A stretch of DNA of 64,000 nucleotides from Galbibacter pacificus (GTDB lineage: Bacteria; Bacteroidota; Bacteroidia; Flavobacteriales; Flavobacteriaceae): contig NZ_JAPMUA010000002.1 in NCBI RefSeq assembly GCF_029603155.1, positions 434,001 to 498,000 of the forward strand, in the 5' to 3' direction. This document shows, piece after piece, positions 34,732 to 43,184 of the stretch (position 1 is the stretch's first letter; the number at the start of each line of letters is the position of its first letter). The notes beneath the pieces are model-generated. The model had not been told where the DNA came from and searched no databases. It was given only the letters and a program-made list of their open reading frames with translations. Position numbers and translations under genes: made by a program.

Positions 34732-35331
34732 AGTTTTTATAAGTCATTCTGTCATTAATAACAGATTCGTTTATCTTTATTTAAATGATCTATAAGAAGC
34801 TTATTTAGCGATATTAACCTCGAAAAATTAAATACTTCTGCTTTAAATCAATCAGTATAGGCAATACCCGTGCCAATATTTAGTTTTAGGTTTTTATTGT
34901 GCAGGATACTGGACGGCATAAGGAATTGATAATTGTTATTAGGGAGAAGGGACTAGGGATTTGGTATTAGTTAGTTATTTGTTAATGGTTAACTGTTAAT
35001 TGTTGAGTCTTATTGTTATGCTGTTATGTTGTTGATAATAGTTGATAGTTGATAGTTGATAGTTGATAGGAATTTAAAAAAATAGCTTGAAACCTGAAAC
35101 TTGGAAAATCAGAAATATTAAAAAGTACCCGATTAAGGATAAAATTTTAGATTAAAAAAGTTCCTTATTAGGAAATCTAAACTAATTTTATAGTATAAGT
35201 AAACCCTTTCGGGCAAAGTTTGACTCCGACTTATGAACTATTAAAGAGCAAAAAAAAGCATCGAAGAAGAAATAATTGTCCCCAGATTGAAATGCCAATC
35301 GTTATATAAGTGAATATTAAAAATATATAAA
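34732..35331. other. Gene-free region with tandem and dispersed repeats, lon to YCII gene
   Basis: 600 bp without a supported gene. It contains AACTGTTAATTGTTGAG-type words, an 18-bp word (35018-35035) identical to 24741-24758, a 7-bp tandem repeat AGTTGAT x4 at 35040-35067, and a TTGAAACCTGAAACTTGGAAA block at 35084-35104. The last roughly 150 bp should hold the promoter of the YCII/sigma-factor pair. Confidence 0.65.
35040..35067 (+). repeat. Tandem repeat, AGTTGAT x4
   Basis: Four exact copies of a 7-bp unit in the gene-free region upstream of the YCII gene, preceded by a partial copy (TTGATAAT). A slippage-prone microsatellite; no coding context. Confidence 0.9.
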
Positions 35332-35676
35332 ATGAAAGAATTTGTATTGATTTTCAGGTTGAAGGATATAGCCGACTTTAAACCTTCGCCGGAGCAAATG
35401 CAGGAACGGATGAATTGGTTGGGGAGTATAGCCGCACAAAACAAGTTGGTAGACAAGGGCAATACACTGCTTCCAGCCCCCGGAAGTGCAAAAACCGTTA
35501 AAGCAAATAATGTGGTAACCGACGGACCCTATACAGAAATTAAAGAATTTATTAGTGGTTATATTATCGTGAAAGCCGAAAATATTGATGCCGCGGTGGA
35601 AATGGCCAAAGCCAATCCTATTTTCGACCAAGTTGGTGGGAATATTGAAGTCCGTGAAGTCCTAAAACGGGATTAA
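35332..35676 (+). CDS. YCII-related (DGPF-type) protein, partner of the ECF sigma factor
   Basis: 114 residues of the YCII/DGPF ferredoxin-like fold. The DGPYTEIKEFISGYIIVKA segment (given in part) corresponds to the DGPF motif, with Tyr in place of Phe. The catalytic role of the family is unclear. In many bacteria one or more such genes sit next to an ECF42-type sigma factor, exactly as here: the stop is 2 bp before the sigma gene's start codon. It may be a target or a signalling partner of that sigma factor. Confidence 0.9.
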   Translation: MKEFVLIFRLKDIADFKPSPEQMQERMNWLGSIAAQNKLVDKGNTLLPAPGSAKTVKANNVVTDGPYTEIKEFISGYIIVKAENIDAAVEMAKANPIFDQVGGNIEVREVLKRD

Positions 35677-35678
35677 GA

Positions 35679-36929
35679 TTGAAAAAAACGCAACAATACA
35701 ATCAACTTTTACCGCATCTGTTCCGAATGGAATATGCAAAAATGACGGCTGTTTTATGCCGTCATTTTGGTTTAAAGCATCTTGAAGTTGCCGAAGACAT
35801 TGCCAGCGATACTTTTTTAAAGGCATCTGAGCATTGGGCAATTAACGGGATACCCAAAAATCCTACGGCATGGCTCTATACCGTTGCAAAGAACAAAGCC
35901 AGGGATTACTTTAAACACCGGGCTGTTTTTGAAACAAAAATTAAAGACAATCTCAAGCCGGGCGACCCCGAACCTTTTAACAAATTTGAGTTTGGCGATC
36001 AGATGATTTCCGATAGCCAACTGGCCATGATATTTGCCGTTTGTAACCCGGACAATTCCAAAGAAAGTCAAATTTGCTTGGCACTTCAAATTCTTTGCGG
36101 TTTTAGCCTAGAAGAAATTGGCAATGCTTTTTTAACTAAAAAAGAAACCATAAAAAAGCGGTTGCTAAGGGCACGAAAAAACCTTCGAAATAACGATTTT
36201 CAAATCCAGACATTAAGCAAAACTGCTATTAAATCTAGGTTGAACACGGTTTTAAAAACGCTATATTTACTTTTTAACGAAGGGTATTTTTCTAAAACCA
36301 ATAATAAACCCATAAGGAAAGAGCTTTGTTCGGAAGCTATCAGGTTAACTTTGTTATTAACCGATAATGCATTGACCAATACCCCCGAAACAAACGCCCT
36401 GTTGTCTTTAATGTGTTTTCAAAGCTCCCGACTGGAAGCTAGGATCAATGATAAAGGGGAATCTATTTTGTTCGAAGAACAGAATAGGGAATTATGGGAC
36501 AAAGCGCTTATTGAAAGGGGAAATTATTATTTGATAAATGCAACGAATAGTAATGAAACTTCCAAATATCATTTAGAAGCAGGTATTGCCTATTGGCATA
36601 CCACACCAGCAGTTGAAAATAAGTGGAAACATATTTTAAACCTATACAACCAATTAGTTCTTATTGATTATTCGCCCATAACGGCACTAAATAGGACTTT
36701 TGCATTTGCCAAAGTATACGGACATGAAAAGGCTATTACAGAAGCCAAAAGTTTATCGTTGATCCATAGTAATTATTACCATGAACTGTTGGGTTTTTTA
36801 TATGCAGAAAAAAATGTGGACAAAGCAATTGTTCATTATAATCGAGCCATAGACCTTACAAAATCTAAGGTGGAAAAACAGACATTGACGAAAGAAATAA
36901 AGCGATTGAAAAAGAGCAAAGGGCAGTAA
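35679..36929 (+). CDS. ECF42-type RNA polymerase sigma factor with C-terminal DUF6596/TPR-like extension
   Basis: 416 residues, far longer than a minimal ECF sigma factor. Region 2 is at about 10-75 (VAEDIASDTFLKASEHW, PTAWLYTVAKNKARDYF) and region 4 at about 120-165 (LEEIGNAFLTKKETIKKRLLRARKNL). A roughly 240-residue helical extension with TPR-like pairs follows (ALNRTFAFAKVYGHEKAI, LGFLYAEKNVDKAIVHYNRAIDL). This is the ECF42 layout, which has no classical anti-sigma factor and is thought to be controlled through its C-terminal domain. The start codon is TTG at 35679, right after the YCII stop; no ATG lies closer than codon 17. Confidence 0.92.
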   Translation: MKKTQQYNQLLPHLFRMEYAKMTAVLCRHFGLKHLEVAEDIASDTFLKASEHWAINGIPKNPTAWLYTVAKNKARDYFKHRAVFETKIKDNLKPGDPEPFNKFEFGDQMISDSQLAMIFAVCNPDNSKESQICLALQILCGFSLEEIGNAFLTKKETIKKRLLRARKNLRNNDFQIQTLSKTAIKSRLNTVLKTLYLLFNEGYFSKTNNKPIRKELCSEAIRLTLLLTDNALTNTPETNALLSLMCFQSSRLEARINDKGESILFEEQNRELWDKALIERGNYYLINATNSNETSKYHLEAGIAYWHTTPAVENKWKHILNLYNQLVLIDYSPITALNRTFAFAKVYGHEKAITEAKSLSLIHSNYYHELLGFLYAEKNVDKAIVHYNRAIDLTKSKVEKQTLTKEIKRLKKSKGQ

Positions 36930-36945
36930 ACAAAATCCAAAAAGG

Positions 36946-37557
36946 TTAATGGTAATTTACCTGTTCAATAAGTTCCAACCGTTTAACAATGGATTTTTTT
37001 TGCAGCATAGTACCGGGCGACAAAACAGCATTGGCCCCTATCCTACTTCCATCGCCCACCAAAGCTCCGAATTTCTTCACATGTGTTTTAATAATATTAC
37101 CCCCAATTAAAACCCATATTTTTTTGTTTTCCCGTTCGTTATAATGATTGGCGGCTATGGAGCCTGCTTCAAAATTTACGTCATGACCAATAATACTATT
37201 GCCGATATAATTAAAATGGGCAACAGCCGAATTGTTTAATATAAAACTGCTTTTTATTTCGCAACCGGCCCCTATTTTAACATTGTTACCAATAAAAACA
37301 CCCTCTCTTAAATAGGCATTGGCACCAATAAAGCTATTTGAACCAATAATGCACGGAGGTTTTATAACCGCACCTGCTTCAACAATAGCAGTATTATGCA
37401 CGGCATTTCCCTGTTCAATAACATAATCATTCTCAAGGAACAATTGTTTTTCTTTTAATATGTTTACAATGTTGTTGGTAAACTCCCATGGATATTGGTG
37501 TGGGTTCGACAAAAAAGGGAAATCAGCAATAAAAGTGGCCCATAATTGTTTATCCAT
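36946..37557 (-). CDS. Left-handed beta-helix (hexapeptide) acyltransferase/nucleotidyltransferase-like protein
   Basis: 203 residues: about 55 helical residues, then ten or more hexapeptide turns (AIVEAGAVIKPPCIIGSNSFIGAN, given in part, onward) in the LpxA/GlmU C-terminal style. The active-site-like stretch is IGHDVNFEAGSIAANHYNER. There is no N-terminal nucleotidyltransferase domain. Homologues are annotated as putative sugar or UDP-N-acetylglucosamine acyltransferases; the true acceptor is unknown. It lies 2 bp downstream of the universal stress protein gene on the same strand, and converges closely with the sigma factor gene. Confidence 0.85.
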   Translation of the reverse strand: MDKQLWATFIADFPFLSNPHQYPWEFTNNIVNILKEKQLFLENDYVIEQGNAVHNTAIVEAGAVIKPPCIIGSNSFIGANAYLREGVFIGNNVKIGAGCEIKSSFILNNSAVAHFNYIGNSIIGHDVNFEAGSIAANHYNERENKKIWVLIGGNIIKTHVKKFGALVGDGSRIGANAVLSPGTMLQKKSIVKRLELIEQVNYH

Positions 37558-37559
37558 GC

Positions 37560-38018
37560 TTAGTCTTTTTTAATAGGGACCATGTACACGGGAATTTCGG
37601 TGTGTTCCAGTACAGACGATGCCACGGTACCAATTAATAGCTTCTCGAACGTGCTATGACTGTGCGTTCCCATAACAATTAATGAAGCGCCCCATTCTTT
37701 GGCATAATTAAGAATTTCATCGGCGGTATCGCCTTCTGAAATATGCGAGGTTACTGTATTATCGTTAAGGTGCTTTTGTGCCGTGTCTAAAAAGTCTTTT
37801 GCTACCTTCTTCATTTCATCCTGAAACTTTGGGTCGAATGTAACGTTCATGGCATCATAGCCCATAAATGAAGGATACTGAATTCCGTAATATTGCAAAT
37901 TACTGATTACATGCAATAAACAAACTTGGGCATTAAGCGTTTTGGCTAATTCATAACCCTTTTCAACCACTTTTTCGGTCGTCGGGTTATAATCTATTGC
38001 AATTAATACTTTTTTCAT
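37560..38018 (-). CDS. Universal stress protein (UspA family)
   Basis: 152 residues from ATG 38018 (MKKVLIAIDYN). An in-frame ATG 13 codons upstream is less likely, as Usp proteins begin at this strand. The ATP-binding pattern is complete: Asp of AIDYNPTT, then GTHSHSTFEKLLIGTVASSVLEH (given in part) with the G-x2-G-x9-G-S/T-like motif. It is a cytoplasmic stress-response protein of uncertain biochemical role. It is followed after 2 bp by the hexapeptide acyltransferase gene and probably co-transcribed with it. Confidence 0.9.
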   Translation of the reverse strand: MKKVLIAIDYNPTTEKVVEKGYELAKTLNAQVCLLHVISNLQYYGIQYPSFMGYDAMNVTFDPKFQDEMKKVAKDFLDTAQKHLNDNTVTSHISEGDTADEILNYAKEWGASLIVMGTHSHSTFEKLLIGTVASSVLEHTEIPVYMVPIKKD

Positions 38019-38200
38019 GATCTGTATTGGTTTATCATCAATGTACCATAACGGCATCTATTACCAATAAAGATAGTTAAATTGCGGCAAAATAGTTTTG
38101 TATCATCCGTTAAGATTTTCAAAATAAAACATACAATAACCACGGTAGCACCTTCCGATACATCGAAATCATTTTAACATAAATTTGAAAAATAAGTTTA

Positions 38201-38249
38201 AATTATATTGGCCGCCATATAATTGTTTTATGTTACGGCCAATATAATT
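38201..38249 (-). terminator. Terminator hairpin of the sodium:solute symporter gene
   Basis: Perfect 14-bp arms (38201-38214 with 38236-38249, AATTATATTGGCCG and complement) around 21 nt. It begins 6 bp past the symporter stop and is followed on the minus strand by a T-rich run (TAAACTTATTTTTTC). Length and perfection are above average for an intrinsic terminator. Confidence 0.78.
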
Positions 38250-38255
38250 CTCCAT

Positions 38256-39905
38256 TTATGAGAAATAAGCGTAGATGGCAATAACCAAAGCACATATTGC
38301 CAATCCTACCGGAACCAAAAATTTGTATGGTTCTATATTTACCTTTTGTGTGTATTCTAGTTCAAAATCTGTTTTTCTTGGCGCTATTTTACCAATAATC
38401 AACATTATAATGATGTTTGCAACAAATAAAATTGCCATAACGTGTAAATAATGCGGGTAAGCCAATGTGCCTATTTCGGCCAGTTTATCAGGATCGGTAA
38501 TGCCCGATGCCTTTGCGGCTTCCACGGCGTTGTTGGTCATCATTGGCTTTACAATAAACTGGCTAATAATATACAATAAACTTCCGGAGACAATACCGAC
38601 CTTGGCGGCCAAGGCAGGCACTCTTTTGGTTAAATACCCCACAACAATAATGGTCAAGATCGGGATACTATAACATCCGTTTACTTCCTGCAAATAACCA
38701 AAAAGCCCTTGAGGTGCATTGGCTATAAGCGGAGCAATTAACATGGAAAGGATAGCTAGGACAATTCCAAAATACTTTCCGTTTTTAATAATGGCGAGCT
38801 CCGATGCGTCTTTATTTATGTATTCCTTGTAAAAATCTATACTGAAAAGTGTTACCGAACTATTTAGGGCACTATTGAACGAACTTAAAATGGCACCAAA
38901 TAGAACGGCTGCGAAAAACCCTAACAATGCTTTGGGCAAAACGGCACTTACCAATAAAGGATACGCGCGGTCTGGCGTTTCCAGCTCTGGGCCGAACATT
39001 TGAAAAGCAATTATTCCCGGCAATACCACAATAAGTGGCCCCAGAATTTTTATAAAAGCAGCCAATAAGAGTCCTTTTTGCCCTTCTTTAAGATTTTTGG
39101 CTGCCAATGCACGTTGTATAATGGCCTGATTGGTTCCCCAATAAAACAATTGAACCAGCATCATCCCTGTAAAAATGGTACTAAAAGGCACCGAATTTGT
39201 TGGTCCCCCCATGGATTTGAATTTTTCGGGAGCCTCGGTCATTAAAGTAGAAATCCCTTCGGTAATAGACCCATCGCCAATCATCAACAATCCAAAAACA
39301 GGAATCATCAAACCGCCTATTAACAATCCTATTGCGTTTACGGTATCAGACACGGCAACGGCCTTTAAACCTCCAAAAATTGCATAAATAGAGCCTATAA
39401 TACCAATTCCCCATACGCATATCCATATGGAAGTTGTATGCGATACCCCTAAAAGTTCGGGAATTTTAAACATATCTGAAATTGCAATGGAACCCGAATA
39501 CAACACAATGGGCAGTAATATAATTACGTACCCCAATAAAAACAATGCCGAGGCAATGGTTTTTGTGGACTTGTCGTATCTAGTCTCCAAAAACTGGGGA
39601 ACTGTTGTAAGTCCGCCCTTTAAATAGCGGGGCAATAAAAATATGGCCGTAACCACCATTGCCAGTGCAGCCAATGTTTCCCATGCCATTACCGAAAGTC
39701 CTTCGGTATATGCCTGACCATTAAGTCCTACAATTTGTTCGGTAGATAAGTTTGTTAAAAGTAAAGAACCGGCTACTACCCCGGCGGTAAGACTTCTCCC
39801 TCCAAGGAAGTAACCATCGGAGGTATTTTCATCTGTTTTTCGTGTTGCAATATAGGCTATTACGGCTACCAAAAGCGTAAATCCTACAAAGGAAAGTATT
39901 GCCAT
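38256..39905 (-). CDS. Sodium:solute symporter (SSS family, SglT-like)
   Basis: 549 residues with 13-14 predicted transmembrane helices. SSS-family motifs include GRSLTAGVVAGSLLLTNLSTEQIVG (given in part), the GGLKAVAVSDTVNAIG helix and WGTNQAIIQRALAAKNLKEGQKG. It resembles the sugar-type members (SglT of Vibrio) more than the proline type. It imports a solute, probably a sugar, with Na+. The gene is monocistronic, with a strong hairpin after it. Confidence 0.9.
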   Translation of the reverse strand: MAILSFVGFTLLVAVIAYIATRKTDENTSDGYFLGGRSLTAGVVAGSLLLTNLSTEQIVGLNGQAYTEGLSVMAWETLAALAMVVTAIFLLPRYLKGGLTTVPQFLETRYDKSTKTIASALFLLGYVIILLPIVLYSGSIAISDMFKIPELLGVSHTTSIWICVWGIGIIGSIYAIFGGLKAVAVSDTVNAIGLLIGGLMIPVFGLLMIGDGSITEGISTLMTEAPEKFKSMGGPTNSVPFSTIFTGMMLVQLFYWGTNQAIIQRALAAKNLKEGQKGLLLAAFIKILGPLIVVLPGIIAFQMFGPELETPDRAYPLLVSAVLPKALLGFFAAVLFGAILSSFNSALNSSVTLFSIDFYKEYINKDASELAIIKNGKYFGIVLAILSMLIAPLIANAPQGLFGYLQEVNGCYSIPILTIIVVGYLTKRVPALAAKVGIVSGSLLYIISQFIVKPMMTNNAVEAAKASGITDPDKLAEIGTLAYPHYLHVMAILFVANIIIMLIIGKIAPRKTDFELEYTQKVNIEPYKFLVPVGLAICALVIAIYAYFS

Positions 39906-40045
39906 GCCAAATGTTTTTAGTTTAAGTTAGATTGCGAATATAAAATATTTCGGGAAACTTATTTGAGATTTTGACAATTAAAAAGCACTGTTTTTGCTCA
40001 AAATGGCAACGTTTTGTTGCATTATTGACAATGAGCTCAGTCCAT

Positions 40046-40080
40046 AAAAAAAGGAACTGAAAAAATTCAGCTCCTTTTTT
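40046..40080 (-). terminator. Terminator of the CocE-type hydrolase gene
   Basis: A hairpin of CTGAA/TTCAG and AGGA/TCCT pairs with one mismatch, loop AAAA, flanked by A- and T-runs (AAAAAA before, TTTTTT after on the plus strand), so it can work in both directions. It lies 21 bp past the stop of the minus-strand hydrolase gene. Confidence 0.8.
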
Positions 40081-40100
40081 AAGTCTTAATCCATTTATAA

Positions 40101-41939
40101 TCAATCCAAAACCTTAAACTCTATTTTAGACGAATTATACACACGGTGTGTTTGCTTTTTAAAGTCTTCTTTTTTCGCTTTAAAGATATTGTCTACATAA
40201 GTTTGCGGATTCAAATCGATTAACGGGAACCAAGTGCTTTGTATCTGCACCTGCATTTTGTGTCCCTTTTTAAAGGTATGATACACATCTTGCAAGGTAA
40301 TATTTACCGGAGTTACTTCGTTTGGAACAAAAGGTTCGGGATTTTCAAAACTGTTTCTAAAACGGCCGCGCATTACTTCGCTGCGCACCATCATATGGTA
40401 ATTGCTCATTTTTAAATAGTCTTGTGTTTCTTCAAAATCTTCTGCATCGGGTGGAAATACATCTATAATTTTCACCACCCAATCGGCGGCAGTTCCCGTT
40501 GTGGACACTTGTAATTTTGCCAAAATATCGCCCACTACCGTCATGTCTTCCTCCAAAACAGGCGTTTCAAATACCAACACGTCTGGTCTACGCGCTGCAA
40601 AACGCTGGTCGTCGGTCATATATTTTCTTGGCGTAAAAACCATTTTAATATCTTCGCTGTAAGGAACCGGCTTTTTGGGGTCGCTTATAAATTCTTCATA
40701 AGAATATTGCATGGTCATTATTTCACCCAACGTTTGGTTCTGACCCATGCTGAACGATTTATCTGCTGTATTTTCCGGTGGCCAAACATCATATTTCTTC
40801 CATTCATTTAATCCTGTATCATACACATAGGCTTCAGGTAAACCAGACTCCCCTTTTCCGTTGTCTTTTAAGAAATGATTAAAAAATTTGGTTTCGATGT
40901 CATCTTGAAAAAATTCAGAAATATTATCCCCAAAATACACGTTTCCAATAGCCTGGCGCCCTTTTTTTCTTGCCCAGTCCCCATGGCTCCATGGGCCCAT
41001 TACAATAGTGTTGTAATTATTGCTAGTCTTTTCTATGGTTTTATAAGTTGAAAGCGGTCCGTACAAATCTTCGGCATCAAACCAGCCACCAACAACCATG
41101 GTTGCAGGTTTTATATTTTTTAAATGTTGAATAATGCCGCGCGATTTCCAGAACTCATCATAATTAGGATGGTCTTTTAACTGTTGCCAAAAAATATTGT
41201 CTTCTTTGTAATACTTGTCCAAGTTGGTCAACGGTCCCGCATCTAGAAAAAACTGATACTGGTCTTGTGTGTTCAGCTCAGGAAAAGCGTACCAAGATTC
41301 TTTGGCAGGTTTGTCTTTCATATACCCAAAAACGGCCGTTGCACGCCAATAACTCAGTAGATAAGCCCCGTTATGGTGGAAATCGTCAAAAAAGAAATCG
41401 CCAATGCACGCCTGTGGGGAAACTGCTTTTAAATTGGGGTGGTCGCTTAAAAGTGCGTATGTTGAGTAAAAACCGGGGTACGAAATCCCCCAGACCCCAA
41501 CATTCCCATTATTGTTGTCTACATTTTTTACCAACCAATCTATGGTATCGTATGTATCGGAAGCTTCATCTACTTCCTTTTTTTTCTTGTTTGGGATATA
41601 GGCCCGCATATTGTCGTAAACCCCTTCGCTGTTCCATCTCCCCCTAACATCTTGATAAACAATTACATTGCCTTCTTTCATCATTGTTTCGTTCGGCCCT
41701 ATTTTGGAACGGAACTGGTCTTCGCCATATGGCTGGCAACTATACGGTGTACGCTGCATTAAAATCGGGTATTTTACAGAAGTGTCTTTAGGACTGTAAA
41801 TGGTGGTATGCAGCTTTATGCCGTCCCGCATGGTTATTAATACCTCCTGTTTGTTGTAATGGTCTTTTACATTGTACTCCGTTTGTGCTTTTAAGCAACT
41901 GAACGAAGCCAATAGAAATACGAGCAGAATTTTCTTCAT
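40101..41939 (-). CDS. CocE/NonD-family (X-Pro dipeptidyl-peptidase S15-like) hydrolase
   Basis: 612 residues with a signal peptide ending LKAQTE (about 18). The alpha/beta-hydrolase elbow is GISYPGF with nucleophile Ser153. The Asp (GWFDAEDLYGPL) and His (GPWSHGDWAR) of the triad follow in the expected order. A C-terminal beta-jelly-roll (VSTTGTAADWVVKIIDVFPP) is typical of S15/CocE proteins, including glutaryl-7-ACA acylase-type enzymes. It acts in the periplasm or beyond on ester or amide bonds. The substrate is unknown. Confidence 0.9.
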   Translation of the reverse strand: MKKILLVFLLASFSCLKAQTEYNVKDHYNKQEVLITMRDGIKLHTTIYSPKDTSVKYPILMQRTPYSCQPYGEDQFRSKIGPNETMMKEGNVIVYQDVRGRWNSEGVYDNMRAYIPNKKKKEVDEASDTYDTIDWLVKNVDNNNGNVGVWGISYPGFYSTYALLSDHPNLKAVSPQACIGDFFFDDFHHNGAYLLSYWRATAVFGYMKDKPAKESWYAFPELNTQDQYQFFLDAGPLTNLDKYYKEDNIFWQQLKDHPNYDEFWKSRGIIQHLKNIKPATMVVGGWFDAEDLYGPLSTYKTIEKTSNNYNTIVMGPWSHGDWARKKGRQAIGNVYFGDNISEFFQDDIETKFFNHFLKDNGKGESGLPEAYVYDTGLNEWKKYDVWPPENTADKSFSMGQNQTLGEIMTMQYSYEEFISDPKKPVPYSEDIKMVFTPRKYMTDDQRFAARRPDVLVFETPVLEEDMTVVGDILAKLQVSTTGTAADWVVKIIDVFPPDAEDFEETQDYLKMSNYHMMVRSEVMRGRFRNSFENPEPFVPNEVTPVNITLQDVYHTFKKGHKMQVQIQSTWFPLIDLNPQTYVDNIFKAKKEDFKKQTHRVYNSSKIEFKVLD

Positions 41940-42117
41940 ATGAATTAGGTTATAAATTAGCAGATAGATTATAGAAACTCAAATTTATCATTCTCTACCG
42001 TGAAAAGCCAATTATTTGTGTAGAAACTGTTCCTTTTTTATGTATGAATGAATTTTAGTAGTTGACGGCACCTCTCTTTTCTTGGTAAATCAATCATACC
42101 CTCACCAGCAATTGGCG

Positions 42118-42534
42118 TTAAGCTTTTTTAGAGCGCATGGCCTTGGTTTTGGTTACCGATGCATCTTCGATAAAATTGGCATATTCTTTTGTGCCGATTC
42201 CATAGATGGCGATTTTTCCGTTATTGTCGGAATGTATTCCCCAACCATATCTTTTTGTTAATGGGGAAGCCCGGAAACAAGGTTGTCCTTTTGAAAAAAA
42301 CTTAAGGCGCTCTTTTTCCCATTTATCCTTCGGAATTGCATTTCTTGTAGCGTAGACAAAAAACAGAACATCGTCTGAAGTATATTCATATGGATGATCG
42401 TACAATACGTCAAATTGATAATTGGCCACGGATTTTTTCCCTTCTCTTCTCGGGGGGACTTCTGCCATTTCGAGCGGACAATCATCGGCCACTGCTATAA
42501 ATGTATTTTTGCTATTTGTGGTATGCAACTTCAT
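42118..42534 (-). CDS. DUF6157-family protein
   Basis: 138 residues matching the recognisable DUF6157 pattern: NTFIAVADDCP, KSVANYQFDVLYDHPYEYTSDDVLF (given in part), FFSKGQPCFRASPL, KRYGWGIHSDNNGKIA and a Lys-rich end. The family is common in Bacteroidota and Firmicutes without assigned function. Soluble and cytoplasmic by sequence. It starts one base after the TMEM175 gene stop (TGA-C-ATG), which indicates translational coupling with that membrane protein. Confidence 0.85.
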   Translation of the reverse strand: MKLHTTNSKNTFIAVADDCPLEMAEVPPRREGKKSVANYQFDVLYDHPYEYTSDDVLFFVYATRNAIPKDKWEKERLKFFSKGQPCFRASPLTKRYGWGIHSDNNGKIAIYGIGTKEYANFIEDASVTKTKAMRSKKA

Positions 42535-42535
42535 G

Positions 42536-43114
42536 TCAACCTTCCTTTAAGGTTTTTTCTATCCTTTTATCTGGAATGACCCAAAATAAAGCAACCAAAG
42601 AGTACATAACAATCCCAATAACAGGCTCGATAAAAGAAAAAGCAATCCCCAATGCATATAACAGTAAAGACCCTACTAATTTTTTATCATTTTTATACAC
42701 ATTGCCTACTTTAGAGTTTTTCCCTTCCAACTTTATGGCATTGTGCACAAGTAACTTAAAGCCCAATGCGGCCATAAACAGTACAATACCATATAAAACC
42801 GTTGGGTTGGTCTCAAAATGATTCTCTCCCATCCATCCAGTTACAAAAGGAAAAAGCGATAACCAGAACAGCAAATTGAGGTTAGACCACAAAACCCTAC
42901 CATTTACCTTGGTAACCGCATGCATTAAATGATGGTGGTTGTTCCAATAAATACCAACATATACAAAACTCATTATATAGGTAAGAAACACAGGCAATAC
43001 TGAAAACAATGCGCTAAAAGTTGCGCCTTCGGGTACTTTCATCTCCAAAACCATAATGGTAATAATAATGGCCAGCACGCCATCGCTAAATGCTTCTAGT
43101 CGGTTGGTATTCAT
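42536..43114 (-). CDS. TMEM175-family (DUF1211) potassium channel-like membrane protein
   Basis: 192 residues with six hydrophobic segments. The signature FSDGVLAI at residues 9-16 (MNTNRLEAFSDGVLAIIITI) is the pore-lining motif of bacterial TMEM175 channels. Bacterial members have one 6-helix repeat, as here, and form tetramers that conduct K+ with weak selectivity. The coupled downstream DUF6157 gene suggests a functional link, as yet unexplained. Confidence 0.9.
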   Translation of the reverse strand: MNTNRLEAFSDGVLAIIITIMVLEMKVPEGATFSALFSVLPVFLTYIMSFVYVGIYWNNHHHLMHAVTKVNGRVLWSNLNLLFWLSLFPFVTGWMGENHFETNPTVLYGIVLFMAALGFKLLVHNAIKLEGKNSKVGNVYKNDKKLVGSLLLYALGIAFSFIEPVIGIVMYSLVALFWVIPDKRIEKTLKEG

Positions 43115-43184
43115 ATAAATAATTTATAAAATAATAAGACTTCAACCCAAAGATAGCATTTTAGACTTAGTTTTGCACCATGGT

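Noticed and set aside
35040..35067. AGTTGAT tandem copies as a CRISPR-like array
   Set aside because: Units are 7 bp with no spacers; a microsatellite.
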